Assembly (NCBI GenBank): GCA_964632505.1
Contig: CAZWCE010000006.1
Location: 62,001 to 126,000 of the forward strand
Direction: 5' to 3'
DNA length: 64,000 bases
Source of the DNA: CAZWCE01 sp964632505
GTDB lineage: Bacteria > Planctomycetota > Planctomycetia > Pirellulales > Thermoguttaceae
The position numbers and the translations under genes are program-made. Of this stretch, positions 52,811-62,040 are shown piece after piece. The notes under the pieces were generated by a model. The model searched no databases and was not told the origin of the DNA. It was given only the letters and a program-made list of their open reading frames with translations. The first letter of the stretch is position 1. Every line of letters begins with the position of its first letter.

Positions 52811-54430
52811 ATGCTGAGTAGCACGGGAAACCACGCAGATGGTCCTTTTCTCGATCTCGAAACTCGAGAGAAGGCGCTTCGGCAGCAAATATACCGGTTG
52901 CTCCTGGTGGTGGGGGCCGGATTGATCCTCGGGCGCATTCTAGCCGTCGATGAGGTCGAGGTCCAGCAATTGCAGAGCCACCGCTTGGCACAGATTCCAA
53001 AGAGAATCGAAGAGAAGCGGGAGCGGTTGATCCAGCAGGGGGCCCGAGAGGATCGCATCGAACAGGAATTGGAGAAGACTCGACGCGCGCTCTACAAGGA
53101 TGCCTATCTTCAACGCCCCACCTTGAGCGGCAACGATCGCAGCCGTTGGTGTACGCTCCGGGCCTTGGTGGAGCCGGAGATGCGCGTGATTCGGACCGTC
53201 GAAACCGACCAGGGAGCGCAAAGGGAATATGTGTGGTACGCGATCGATAAAGTGACCACCCAAAAGGGCTGGGATACGATCGACATGGTCAAGCACGGAC
53301 TGCCCGATCAGCCGGAAGGGGAGGAATACCTCTATTCGAGCAAGCCGCCGCTTCTGCCGACGTTGATGGCGGTTCCGTACGCGATTCTCTTCCATGCCAC
53401 GGGAATGGATCTCGGCGAGAATACCTATACCGTGGTGCGAATTCTTCTTGTGGTACTGAACCTGATTCCACTGTTGATTCTCTGGATCGTCCTATGGCGT
53501 TTGGTCGAGCGATTCGGAACGACCAACTGGGGTCGGGTGTTCGCCGTGGCGGTGATCTGTTTGGCGACGTTCCTTTCGACCTTCGCGGTGACCTTGAACA
53601 ACCACATTCCCGGGGCGGTGAGCATCGGAATCGCGTTGTACGCGGCGGTACGCATCTGGTTCGACGACGAACGCCGTCTCCGCTATTTCGCCCTGGCGGG
53701 ATTCTTCGGCGCTTTTTCGGTGGCGTGCGAATTGCCGGCCTTGGCGTTTCTGGGATTGCTCTCCCTCACGCTGCTCTGGAAGGCTCCGAGGGAGACGTTC
53801 CAGGCATTCGTTCCGATGGCCCTTTTGGTCGGGGCGGCCTTTTTCGCGACCAATTACATCGCGCATCATGACCTGCGCCCCGCTTACATGCACCGCGACG
53901 AGGGCGACGACTGGTACGACTACACCTATGAGGTCAACGGAGTCGTCAAGGAAAGCTATTGGCGAAACCGAACGGGAATCGACCGGGGAGAGCCGAGTCG
54001 GTTGGTCTACCTCTTTCATAGTACGTTCGGCCACCACGGCGTGTTTTCGTTGACCCCGGTTTGGATTCTTTCCTTCGTCGGGATGGGCATTCTCCTGGCC
54101 CGGCGCGGGGGGCCGCGATTGCAGCAGATGGCCCTTTTTGTGTTGACTCTGTCGGTCGTGGTGTTCACGTTCTACATGATGCGCCCGCAGATCGATCGGA
54201 ATTACGGTGGAATGACATCCGGATTTCGATGGATGTTCTGGTTCATTCCGCTCTGGGTGCCGATGATGCTCCCGGCGCTGGACCGTATGGCCGAAAACCG
54301 TTTTCGGCGATGGATCGCCCTGCTCTTGCTCCTCATTTCAGTGCTTTCCGCGGCCTATCCCATCTGGAATCCATGGATCCATCCCTGGCTCTACAACATC
54401 ATGGCGGCCTATGGGTGGACCACGTATTGA
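52811..54430 (+). CDS. polytopic membrane protein, possible GT-C-type glycosyltransferase
   Basis: 539 aa, ATG after GGGGAGA. The N-terminus holds one helix (LLVVGAGLILGRIL), then a soluble, partly coiled region (about 50-180, EEKRERLIQQGAREDRIEQ). From about residue 185 come some nine membrane helices, with a loop containing YSSKPPLLPTLMAVPYAI and later HHDLRPAYMHRDEGDDWYDY. The general layout, with acidic loop residues between membrane helices, resembles GT-C glycosyltransferases that use polyprenyl-linked sugars. This fits the preceding GT2 gene, but family membership is not proven by a clear motif. Confidence 0.75.
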   Translation: MLSSTGNHADGPFLDLETREKALRQQIYRLLLVVGAGLILGRILAVDEVEVQQLQSHRLAQIPKRIEEKRERLIQQGAREDRIEQELEKTRRALYKDAYLQRPTLSGNDRSRWCTLRALVEPEMRVIRTVETDQGAQREYVWYAIDKVTTQKGWDTIDMVKHGLPDQPEGEEYLYSSKPPLLPTLMAVPYAILFHATGMDLGENTYTVVRILLVVLNLIPLLILWIVLWRLVERFGTTNWGRVFAVAVICLATFLSTFAVTLNNHIPGAVSIGIALYAAVRIWFDDERRLRYFALAGFFGAFSVACELPALAFLGLLSLTLLWKAPRETFQAFVPMALLVGAAFFATNYIAHHDLRPAYMHRDEGDDWYDYTYEVNGVVKESYWRNRTGIDRGEPSRLVYLFHSTFGHHGVFSLTPVWILSFVGMGILLARRGGPRLQQMALFVLTLSVVVFTFYMMRPQIDRNYGGMTSGFRWMFWFIPLWVPMMLPALDRMAENRFRRWIALLLLLISVLSAAYPIWNPWIHPWLYNIMAAYGWTTY

Positions 54431-54477
54431 ACCTTTCGTCGGACTTTTCATCCTCCGGCGTTTCGTGAAAGCGGCGC

Positions 54478-54516
54478 AAAAAAAACGCTTCTCCTCTTGG
54501 CGGGGAGAAGCGTTTC
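54478..54516. terminator. bidirectional terminator between convergent genes
   Basis: AAACGCTTCTCC pairs with GGAGAAGCGTTT over 12 bp. Preceding As give the minus strand a run of about eight Ts, so it ends the barrel-protein gene at 54572 best; on the plus strand the T run is short. Confidence 0.85.
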
Positions 54517-54571
54517 ATCGGAGAGCCCCTTGGATGCCCAGCAGGCTCCGAGGTGAATTGCGTTTTGATGT

Positions 54572-56182
54572 TTATCGTCTCGACCACATCAACGAGGTGT
54601 TGTCGGCGACATCGAACAGCGGCCGGTACGGGTTCTTGCAATAGGCGCCGCCGTGCGGATACCAGGAGAGTTGGATCATCAAGCCCCAGGTTTCCTGCTC
54701 CTGTGCGCCCACGCCGTTGCCCTCCTTCGGGATGATGTAGGTGAAGCTGTTTTCCAGCGACCATTTGTCGGAAAGCGGGATATCGAAATTCGCCGAAATC
54801 ATCGCTTCGCAGGCATGGGTCAATCCGGTGATCAAACGCCCTTCGCCGCCGTTTTGAAATTGCTTTCGAATGAAGAAGGAATAGTAGTCGGTCGATTTGA
54901 CGCGAATCGGGTTCGCACTGAACAGCGGAATGACCGCCGTTTCGGAACGGACATTGAAAGCTCCGAGGAAACCGAGTTCGGCCCCGCGTCTGGAGAAGTA
55001 GGAAACTTCGGTACGAACCTGTCCGGTGTTGAAGGTGTCGTAATAGTAATCGTGGAGCATGTCGATCACCACGCCTCCTTGCACCGGCAGATAGGAAGCG
55101 CGTTTGAAAAATCCCGCGGTCCAGAAGATCTGGTCATGGTCGGCCCGGGACCAGGTGCCCTGGGTGCGGTTGCCGGAGAAGTTGGTCTGCACGGCGCGGA
55201 GGCCGATCTGGGCGCTCATGTTGAACGGTCCGCAGAGGGGGCCTCCCCAGTTGAATCCCTCGGTGGCCCCGAAATTGCCGTTCCGGCCCTGATCGAGGAA
55301 ACTTTTGTGGGCATTGGTTCCGGCGAACAGGGTCATGTTGTCGAACAACCAACCGGAGACCTGGCGGAAGTTCGGCCACAGCGGATAGGCGCTGTTGCCC
55401 ATGCTGTCGAATCCGAAGGCGCCGTGGGGGGGCTGTCCTCCCAGTCCACAGCTCCCGTCGACACATCCCGTGCCGCACTCTCCGACGGGGAATCCCTGCT
55501 CGTCGAAGTACATCGGTTCGAGGTAGCCTTCTTCGGTGAAGTATTCGCCACCCTGCTCGATCGTCATTTGCTGCTTGATGGGTTGATCGGCCCGCGGAAA
55601 GAGTCGTTGCGGTCGTTCCGCTTGACCATTTTTCGTCGATTCGGGTTGACGAAGCTCCGGCCGGGGCGTCGAATCCCGCATTTGGTTTTCCATCTTATCG
55701 CCGTCGAAAAGCTTGTCGATCGGCGGTTGATCTTCGGGGCTCGGATCCAATTGGCTCAGGTCTGGTTCAGGTTGAATATCCTGGTTGGTTTCCAGCGTCT
55801 GGGGCGTCCGGTCATCCTCTTTTTCCGGAGAAGGATCGGTGGAGACCTCCTTTTGAGCGCGAACGAGGCGGATCTTCGCTCGAGGTTCCGTCGCCGCGTC
55901 TGCATGAACGACTTCGTGTTCGGGAACCTGTCGAACGTAGACGATGTCTCGTCCTTCTTCGGCTGAAGTTGCCGGTACGGGGGCGCGAAACCGGGCCGGA
56001 GGCCGCGGTGAGGACGTCTTCCGTTCGCCGGCGTGAGACTGCAGCGGCACCCAACGCGCGTAAACTTTTTGCGAAGGGCCGTTCCGATGGGGCACGGTCT
56101 GTTGCGACCATGCCGTGGTCGCGGTGCCCGAAAGGCAAACGACGACCAGCATTGCACTTGTGATTTGCCAAAAGATTCTCAT
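54572..56182 (-). CDS. planctomycete outer-membrane barrel protein, BBP7/DUF6666-like
   Basis: 536 aa from the ATG at 56182, after GGCGGGAAA. The longer frame from 56476 has no such site. A signal peptide (LVVVCLSGTATTAWSQQ) is followed by a long disordered Pro/Glu/Arg-rich stretch (to about 230). Then comes ECGTGCVDGSCGLGG and a beta-strand-rich domain with NLFAGTNAHKSFLD-type aromatic strands, ending in an alternating pattern up to the C-terminal RR. Such proteins are thought to lie in the planctomycete outer membrane. It converges with the plus-strand operon at the shared terminator. Confidence 0.8.
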   Translation of the reverse strand: MRIFWQITSAMLVVVCLSGTATTAWSQQTVPHRNGPSQKVYARWVPLQSHAGERKTSSPRPPARFRAPVPATSAEEGRDIVYVRQVPEHEVVHADAATEPRAKIRLVRAQKEVSTDPSPEKEDDRTPQTLETNQDIQPEPDLSQLDPSPEDQPPIDKLFDGDKMENQMRDSTPRPELRQPESTKNGQAERPQRLFPRADQPIKQQMTIEQGGEYFTEEGYLEPMYFDEQGFPVGECGTGCVDGSCGLGGQPPHGAFGFDSMGNSAYPLWPNFRQVSGWLFDNMTLFAGTNAHKSFLDQGRNGNFGATEGFNWGGPLCGPFNMSAQIGLRAVQTNFSGNRTQGTWSRADHDQIFWTAGFFKRASYLPVQGGVVIDMLHDYYYDTFNTGQVRTEVSYFSRRGAELGFLGAFNVRSETAVIPLFSANPIRVKSTDYYSFFIRKQFQNGGEGRLITGLTHACEAMISANFDIPLSDKWSLENSFTYIIPKEGNGVGAQEQETWGLMIQLSWYPHGGAYCKNPYRPLFDVADNTSLMWSRR

Positions 56183-56601
56183 TTTCCCGCCTTCCGCATC
56201 CTGTTCAATAGAAGCTTCCGAAAAGACTCGTTTCGAGTTATGGTGATCCAAGAATCTCCTCATGCCGCACGAGCGGGGGGTTGCCGCCGGCTTCCTGTCG
56301 AGATTCGTGTGACCACCCCTTTTTCCACAAAAGAGATTGCACATCAGGAGCGCATTTTTCCAAGGGATGTTTTTTTCTGATGTCGTCAAAAATATCGTCC
56401 GTTTCCCGACCGGTACTTTTGGAAAAATCGGGATAATCGGAATTTTTTTCCGGACCGGATCATCTTCGATAATCATAAAGCATTTTCTGTCTCCCCCAGA
56501 TTCGCTTAAGCACCCTTCTTAAATGGGGCGCACGAAAAAACCGCCCCTTTCAAGCGGGAAAAGGGCGGCTGGGAACGGAGTGGGCGAAACGGCGGTCGGA
56601 A
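56183..56601. other. noncoding region including a minus-strand terminator
   Basis: About 420 bp without a supported gene. It holds the leader of the barrel-protein gene and the terminator listed at 56535. Confidence 0.5.
56535..56568 (-). terminator. intrinsic terminator of the nucleotidyltransferase gene
   Basis: CCGCCC(C)TTT pairs with AAA(A)GGGCGG; on the minus strand six Ts follow. It lies 34 bp after the stop at 56602. Confidence 0.85.
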
Positions 56602-57345
56602 TCAGGCGTCCAGATTTTCAAGAGCTTCCTCGACGACTTTCAGCTCGTCCATCGTATTAATCCCGAGGCTTTCAATCGATTTGAGGACCGGCAAGGCCAC
56701 GACGGACTTGTTCATGTCCCGAAGTACGGCAGGAGCGTCGGTAATGTAGTATTCGCCCTGGGCATTGTCGGTTTTCAGGTGATCGAGCGCTTCGAGGAGA
56801 TCGGGATTGTGGAAGACGTAATAGCTCATGTTCACTTCGCTGATCGCCTTCTGCTCTTCCGTCGCGTCCTTTTCCTCGACGATGCCGACGAACTGATTGT
56901 CGTCATCGCGGAGGATTCTCCCCAAACCAGAGGGGTCGTCCTTGTAGGCGGTTCCGAGGATGCAGGAGGCTTGATCCTTTCGGTAGTGATCGAAGAGGGC
57001 CTCGATGCTGGGAATCTGAATCATCGGGCAGTCCCCCGCCAGCACCATCGTCGGGCCCTGGTGGTCCTGGAGTTCCTCGCGGCACACCATCACGGCATGG
57101 CCGGTTCCGAGCTGCTCGGTTTGTTCGACGAAGGTCAGGTTTTTCCAGTCGCGGAGGGTCTGCCGAACGAGATCGGAACGGTACCCGACTACCAGGAGGA
57201 TTCGGTTGACCCCCGCTTTTTTCAGGGCATCGAGGACGTACTCCACCATCGGGCGCCCGTGGATCGGGACCAGGACTTTTGGAAGTTCCGATTTCATGCG
57301 GGTGCCTTTTCCCGCCGCCATTACGACTGCCGTCGGCTCTTTCAT
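56602..57345 (-). CDS. UDP-GlcNAc pyrophosphorylase-like nucleotidyltransferase (GlmU N-terminal domain only)
   Basis: 247 aa. The N-terminal motif AAGKGTRMKSELPKVLVP is the signature of sugar-phosphate nucleotidyltransferases; GTGHAVMVCREEL, LAGDCPM and EYYITDAP match GlmU. GlmU normally also has a C-terminal left-handed helix acetyltransferase domain, which is absent here, so this enzyme can only make the nucleotide sugar (probably UDP-GlcNAc from GlcNAc-1-P) and the acetylation step must come from elsewhere. The ribosome binding site is AGGTC. It is diverse from the DUF151 gene and has its own terminator. Confidence 0.88.
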   Translation of the reverse strand: MKEPTAVVMAAGKGTRMKSELPKVLVPIHGRPMVEYVLDALKKAGVNRILLVVGYRSDLVRQTLRDWKNLTFVEQTEQLGTGHAVMVCREELQDHQGPTMVLAGDCPMIQIPSIEALFDHYRKDQASCILGTAYKDDPSGLGRILRDDDNQFVGIVEEKDATEEQKAISEVNMSYYVFHNPDLLEALDHLKTDNAQGEYYITDAPAVLRDMNKSVVALPVLKSIESLGINTMDELKVVEEALENLDA

Positions 57346-57557
57346 GACTTGACCTGTGGTGTTGGAGATTCGAGAATGGAGACAAGTGGCTCATGGCGGG
57401 CTCTATCGTGAACCGCCAAAGAAGTATAGAATACAACAGAGAAGGAAATCCGAAAAGATGTGGCCGAAAAAAGCCCTGCCGGCCCGAAAGCCCCCAACTC
57501 CCCGGGAGGGCCGTACGGCAACGATGGCAGAAGAACGCTAACCGGAGGATCAACGAG

Positions 57558-57968
57558 ATGGCGGTTCAGATGGAATTGTCTCGCATCATCATCAGCGAGA
57601 TCAATAGCCAACAAGTGATTTATCTGAAAGAGATCGAGGGAGAACGCGAATTTCCCATTTTGATCGGCATTTTTGAGGCGACCAGTATCGATCGCCGAGT
57701 GAAGGGGTTCCAGACCCCCCGTCCGCTGACGCATGATCTCCTCTGCAACACCGTCGAGGGATTGGGGGCGAAATTCAAGGAGATCGTGATCAATCACCTG
57801 GAGGAACAGACCTATTTCGCGATCCTTCGTCTGGAAAAGGATGGCGAAGTGGTGGAGATCGATGCCCGTCCTTCCGACGCCATCGCCGTTGCCGTTTCTT
57901 CCGACCCGGCGATACCGATTTTCGTGGAGGAGGAAGTGATTGAAAAAGCGACTCGGCAGATGTTGTAG
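57558..57968 (+). CDS. DUF151 family protein (bifunctional nuclease family)
   Basis: 136 aa, ATG after GGAGG. The sequence VIYLKEIEGEREFPILIGIFEATSI, then RPLTHDLLCNTVEGLGAK and IDARPSDAIAVAV, is the conserved core of the DUF151 family (PF02577), some members of which are nucleases. Residues ARPSDAIA are strictly family-typical. It has no C-terminal extension. It lies divergent to the nucleotidyltransferase gene. Biochemical role is not known for this group. Confidence 0.9.
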   Translation: MAVQMELSRIIISEINSQQVIYLKEIEGEREFPILIGIFEATSIDRRVKGFQTPRPLTHDLLCNTVEGLGAKFKEIVINHLEEQTYFAILRLEKDGEVVEIDARPSDAIAVAVSSDPAIPIFVEEEVIEKATRQML

Positions 57969-58043
57969 CGTGAAAGAATCTCGAGCGAACGACGTCGGTT
58001 ACTTCGGTTTCGCCTCGTTTTACGGTGATGCCGCCGATCTGAT

Positions 58044-58367
58044 TCAGTCCAGCGAAATCCCTTTGGCTTGAGCAATCTTTCGAATCGCGGCCGCGAAATA
58101 ATAGTACCGGCTCCGCGATTTTTTCACCGCATAGCGATATGCCATGAAAACGTATTTCAACGGCAGCTCGCCCTGGTCGACTTTCTCGAAAATCATGTCG
58201 ACGAACGCCTCTTCTTTCGGGGTTTTGCAGCGCAGCACGCGTTTGAGTCCTTCGGCATCGAGCTGATTGTTTTTTTGAGCGAAAGCCACGGTTCCCCAGC
58301 CGCAAGAAAGCCCGACGGCCGCGCCGGTTCCCATGAGTAACCGCTTGAGAAAATCTCGCTTATCCAT
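58044..58367 (-). CDS. small exported protein of unknown function
   Basis: 107 aa, ATG after AAGGAAAAG. The N-terminus is a Tat-like or Sec signal (KRDFLKRLLMGTGAAVGLSC, then AFAQ). The mature part is about 75 residues, helical, with VLRCKTPKEEAFVDMIFEKV and a basic end (RYYYFAAAIRKIAQAKG). I know similar short proteins only as hypothetical planctomycete products. It converges with the DUF151 gene. Confidence 0.72.
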   Translation of the reverse strand: MDKRDFLKRLLMGTGAAVGLSCGWGTVAFAQKNNQLDAEGLKRVLRCKTPKEEAFVDMIFEKVDQGELPLKYVFMAYRYAVKKSRSRYYYFAAAIRKIAQAKGISLD

Positions 58368-58573
58368 TTTCTTTTCCTTGTGTGTTTTCTTAATTGCCCT
58401 GGCGATTGCTTTTTCGCATTCAAAATATCCGGATGAACCGGTAGAATCGTTTCTTTCGATGGGACCTTACTTCTTCTTTCGGCGAAAAACAAGGTCAGCC
58501 TCAACCCTTTTCCGTTGAATGGGTCGGGGGAGGAGGGGATTACCGTCGAGGGGAGGTGTCTTCAGGAACCTTC

Positions 58574-60523
58574 TCATGGTCGGCGAAGCAATCGGGTGTA
58601 CCCTTGGCGCCGAGTGACGCCGATGCGGTCGAAGTGGTCGAGCAGGGGGATGGCGAACTTCCGGCTTGTATCGAGAAGATACTTGAACTTCACGCTTTCC
58701 AATTCACCTTCCCTTTTGAGGTAGTCGACCAATTTGTCCCGGGCCTCTTCGACGGCCTCGGCATGGAAAAAGAGCTTTCCTTCCACGCGGACGACCCGAT
58801 CGTTTTCGATCAGGATTTTCAGGAGCCGGTGGATTTCACCTTCGGCGGTTCGAAGCCTTTCGGCCAATTTCGCGGGTCCCGGTGGCTGGAACGGGGTCTC
58901 TTTCAGTGCCGCTTCGATCGCTTCGAGTCGCTCGGCATCCTTTCCTTGGAATCTCACCCGGTGGTCGGGCATTGCGACCTGACCCTGCCGATGGAGTATG
59001 GCTTTCTCCTGTGCCAATCGATCGAGAAGTAGATCGACGGTTTGTTTCGACCCATCGAATGTTTGTCGCAATTCTTCGATCGGCATCGCCGGCATGTCCG
59101 GCCGCTGTCGGTGAAAATGCGCAATCCGGTCGAGAAGCTCGCGTTGACTTTCTTCGAGCGTATCGCGATGGATCCAATGATTTCCCGCGAGCGGCAAGGC
59201 GATCGCTTGCCGGTGGAGTTCTTCCAGCCAATTATTCCCCTGCTTTGGCGTGATTTTCACTCGACGGATCAGTGAAGCGAAATCGGTAACGCGATCCGGC
59301 GCGCGTTTGAGGCAGTATTGAAGGAACCGTTTTTCGTCGCCGACCGCGTCCGCCCGACGACGGAGATCCTCGAGCACGCCGGGGCGATTTCGCTTGAGTC
59401 GATGAGGAATCGCCTCGAGAAGGATGCCGCCGCCGATGGTGCGGATGACCTCGGCGGAGTCCTTGCCACCGGAGTTCATGCGTATGATATAAGGGTCTCC
59501 CGGTCCGGCGACCACCGGGTGTTTCAGCCGAAACTGCACCAAGGTCTCTTCGCCGTTGACCACCTGGTTGTTTTCCATCAGATACATCGAGGCGAGTGTC
59601 TGTGAGGTTCCGGTATGAAACTGCACCTGGGCGCCGGTCGAGAGAATCGGGTTCGCGTCGGAGAGGAGTTTCAGTTTGGCGGCGTACCATCGCGATGGTT
59701 CGAAAAAGCCGGGCAAGGAGACGACATTTCCCCGGCGGATTTTTCCCGCGTCCCAGTTTCCGACATTGATCGCCGCGCACTGGCCTGCTTTGACCATGGA
59801 GGCATCGCGCCCATAAACCTGGATTTTTCGACAGCTTCCCTCGACGGCTCCCGGATGCAGTACCACCGAATCGCCCAGACGCATCGTTCCGGAAACCGGC
59901 ACCCCGGCGACAACGGTGCCGTGCCCTCGTGCGGAAAAGGCTCGGTCGAGAGGCATGCGGAAGATGCCTTCGAGGCGACGGGGAGGGATCGATTCGACCG
60001 TTTCGACGAGGGTGCGGTGGAATTGATCGAACCCTTGTCCGGTGATGCTCGAAATGGGGCAGATCGGGCGATTCCGAAGAAAGGTGTCTCCGAGATAGGT
60101 CTCGATCTCCTCCCGGACCTCTTCCACTCGATCGGGGGAAACCCGGTCGATCTTCGTCAAGGCGACGAATCCACTCTTGACCCCCAATAGTGTAAGGATT
60201 TCCATGTGTTCTCGGGTCTGCGGCATAACTCCGTCATCGGCGGCGACCACCAGGAGCACGGCGTCCATTCCGGCGGCTCCGGCAACCATGGTGCGGATGA
60301 AGGTCTCGTGGCCCGGCACGTCGACTATGCCGATCTCGGTCCTCGCGATGCGGCAGGGGGCATAGCCCAGATCGATCGACATGCCCCGCTGCTTCTCTTC
60401 CTTCAGCCGGTCGGTCTCGCAGCCGGTGAGCAAACGAACCAGGGCCGTTTTCCCGTGATCGATGTGGCCGGCGGTGCCGAGCGTCAGATTGATTTGCGTT
60501 TCCGGTGCTTGTTGTTCCGCCAT
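58574..60523 (-). CDS. selB: selenocysteine-specific elongation factor SelB
   Basis: 649 aa from the ATG at 60523 (MAEQQAPETQINLTLGTAGH). The GTPase domain has GHIDHGKT, DVPGHETFI and TKID. EF-Tu-like beta-barrel domains follow, then C-terminal winged-helix modules that bind the SECIS hairpin of selenoprotein mRNAs. SelB delivers Sec-tRNA to in-frame UGA codons. selA, selD and tRNA-Sec are not in this window, so a working Sec system has to be confirmed elsewhere. It is divergent from the lactonase operon; the weak ribosome binding site is GGTGA. Confidence 0.94.
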   Translation of the reverse strand: MAEQQAPETQINLTLGTAGHIDHGKTALVRLLTGCETDRLKEEKQRGMSIDLGYAPCRIARTEIGIVDVPGHETFIRTMVAGAAGMDAVLLVVAADDGVMPQTREHMEILTLLGVKSGFVALTKIDRVSPDRVEEVREEIETYLGDTFLRNRPICPISSITGQGFDQFHRTLVETVESIPPRRLEGIFRMPLDRAFSARGHGTVVAGVPVSGTMRLGDSVVLHPGAVEGSCRKIQVYGRDASMVKAGQCAAINVGNWDAGKIRRGNVVSLPGFFEPSRWYAAKLKLLSDANPILSTGAQVQFHTGTSQTLASMYLMENNQVVNGEETLVQFRLKHPVVAGPGDPYIIRMNSGGKDSAEVIRTIGGGILLEAIPHRLKRNRPGVLEDLRRRADAVGDEKRFLQYCLKRAPDRVTDFASLIRRVKITPKQGNNWLEELHRQAIALPLAGNHWIHRDTLEESQRELLDRIAHFHRQRPDMPAMPIEELRQTFDGSKQTVDLLLDRLAQEKAILHRQGQVAMPDHRVRFQGKDAERLEAIEAALKETPFQPPGPAKLAERLRTAEGEIHRLLKILIENDRVVRVEGKLFFHAEAVEEARDKLVDYLKREGELESVKFKYLLDTSRKFAIPLLDHFDRIGVTRRQGYTRLLRRP

Positions 60524-60699
60524 GAGTATCACCAAACGGAGTCGGGAAACCGAGGTCCTCGTGCAAGGACCGAAGGGGTTGGTTGCAAAAGATTCCTGCA
60601 TCCACTATTCTATTGAGCGTTGCATCTATAATGAACCGAGGGCGGTCATCGAGAGCCCGGCCCCGCGCGGAAGGCGATGTGCAAACCAAGGGGCTCACC

Positions 60700-60717
60700 A
60701 CTTATGCGAACATAAGT
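60700..60717. promoter_or_regulatory. palindrome ahead of the lactonase-photolyase operon
   Basis: ACTTATGCGAACATAAGT: arms ACTTATG and CATAAGT with a CGAA centre. The core TTATGCGAACAT also occurs at 33391 (before apt) and, on the minus strand, at 18798. It may be an operator in the divergent selB/lactonase promoter region. Confidence 0.55.
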
Positions 60718-60825
60718 CATTATCGTTTGCCGAGACCCGGAGAACAAGGGCGGGCGGGATGAGCGTTTCATCGTTCCGCCAGTGCGCTTCGATTCATGCC
60801 ATGCACTAGAAAAAAGGGGATGCCG

Positions 60826-62013
60826 ATGTTTTCACGTCGAGCTTGGAAGATGTTGCCGGTCGTTCTATTATGCCTTCCGTTTTCGGTCCTGCGGGCGCAG
60901 GATCGGGAGTCCGCCCTGACGGTTCCGTCCAAACTATTGATGTACATTGGGACCTACACGCGAGGCGACAGCGAAGGAATCTACTTGGCCGAACTCGATT
61001 TGACCACCGGGGCGATGGCGATGCGCGGCCTCGCCGCGGAGGCGGACAATCCCGCCTTTTTGACGTTTCATCCCAAAAATGATTGTGTTTATGCGGTGGG
61101 AGAGATGGGACGCTATCAGGGCAAACCGGCCGGTTCCGTGAATGCGTATCGGATCGATCCGGAGACGAAACGTCTCGAAGAGATCAACCGTCAGTCCTCC
61201 ATCGGCTCCGGACCCACCCATTTGAGTATCGCACCCGATGGAACCCATGTCCTGGTGGCCAATTACGGCGGGGGGAGTGTGACGGTATTGCCGATTCGAG
61301 AAGACGGCGGCCTGGAACCCGCTTCCGATTTTCATCAACACGAAGGCAGAGGCCCGAACGAAAATCGCCAGAAGTCCCCCCATGCACATGGGATCAATCC
61401 CGGGCCGTTCGGCAAGCTGGTGCTCGTCCCCGATTTGGGAATCGATCGGGTGATGCTCTACCGTTTCCACTCCGACCGGGGAACGCTCACCCCGGCCGAT
61501 CCTCCTTCGGTGCCGGTCGCGCCCGGAGCCGGGCCGCGTCACCAGGCTTTCTCTCCCGACGGAAAGTATCTGTATGTCATCAACGAACTCGATTCGACCA
61601 TCAGCGTTTTTCGGTACTTTTCCGATGGAAACGCCCCGAAACTGTTCCAGACGATCTCGACGTTACCGGACGGCTTCACCGAACCGAACACCACGGCCGA
61701 GGTGGCGGTGCATCCGAGCGGGAAGTTCGTGTATGGATCGAATCGAGGACACCATTCGATCGCTGTCTTTCGCGTCCGTCCCGGAAACGGTGTGTTGCGG
61801 TTGGTCGAACATGAATCGACGCGGGGCGAGTGGCCGCGTTTCTTTTGCCTCGATCCGACGGGAACTTTCCTGTTGGCGGCGAATCAACATACCGACGACA
61901 TCCACTCCTTCCGGATCGACCCGGAAACCGGCCGCCTCGAGCCGACCGGACATGCCCTCGAAGTGCCGGCACCCTCGTGCATCATCATGCGGTTGCCGGA
62001 AAATCCGAAATAG
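60826..62013 (+). CDS. secreted lactonase family beta-propeller (6-phosphogluconolactonase-like)
   Basis: 395 aa from the ATG at 60826, which has AAAAAGGGG at proper spacing; an ATG at 60820 abuts it. A signal peptide (MLPVVLLCLPFSVLRAQ) leads to a seven-bladed propeller of the lactonase family (PF10282): MYIGTYTRGDSEGIY, NPAFLTFHPKNDCVYAVGE, VLVANYGGGSVTVLPI and RHQAFSPDGKYLYVINEL. Family members hydrolyse 6-phosphogluconolactone or muconolactone-type lactones, but as an exported protein its substrate must be different. It is first in a unit with photolyase (27-bp gap) and nitroreductase. Confidence 0.9.
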   Translation: MFSRRAWKMLPVVLLCLPFSVLRAQDRESALTVPSKLLMYIGTYTRGDSEGIYLAELDLTTGAMAMRGLAAEADNPAFLTFHPKNDCVYAVGEMGRYQGKPAGSVNAYRIDPETKRLEEINRQSSIGSGPTHLSIAPDGTHVLVANYGGGSVTVLPIREDGGLEPASDFHQHEGRGPNENRQKSPHAHGINPGPFGKLVLVPDLGIDRVMLYRFHSDRGTLTPADPPSVPVAPGAGPRHQAFSPDGKYLYVINELDSTISVFRYFSDGNAPKLFQTISTLPDGFTEPNTTAEVAVHPSGKFVYGSNRGHHSIAVFRVRPGNGVLRLVEHESTRGEWPRFFCLDPTGTFLLAANQHTDDIHSFRIDPETGRLEPTGHALEVPAPSCIIMRLPENPK

Positions 62014-62040
62014 CGTCCTGCAGGAAACGGTGAACGAGGC

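Noticed and set aside
54653..55966. 437-aa plus-strand open frame opposite the barrel protein
   Set aside because: Antisense to a gene with a signal peptide and good ribosome binding site; composition is His/Arg/Val-rich shadow type.
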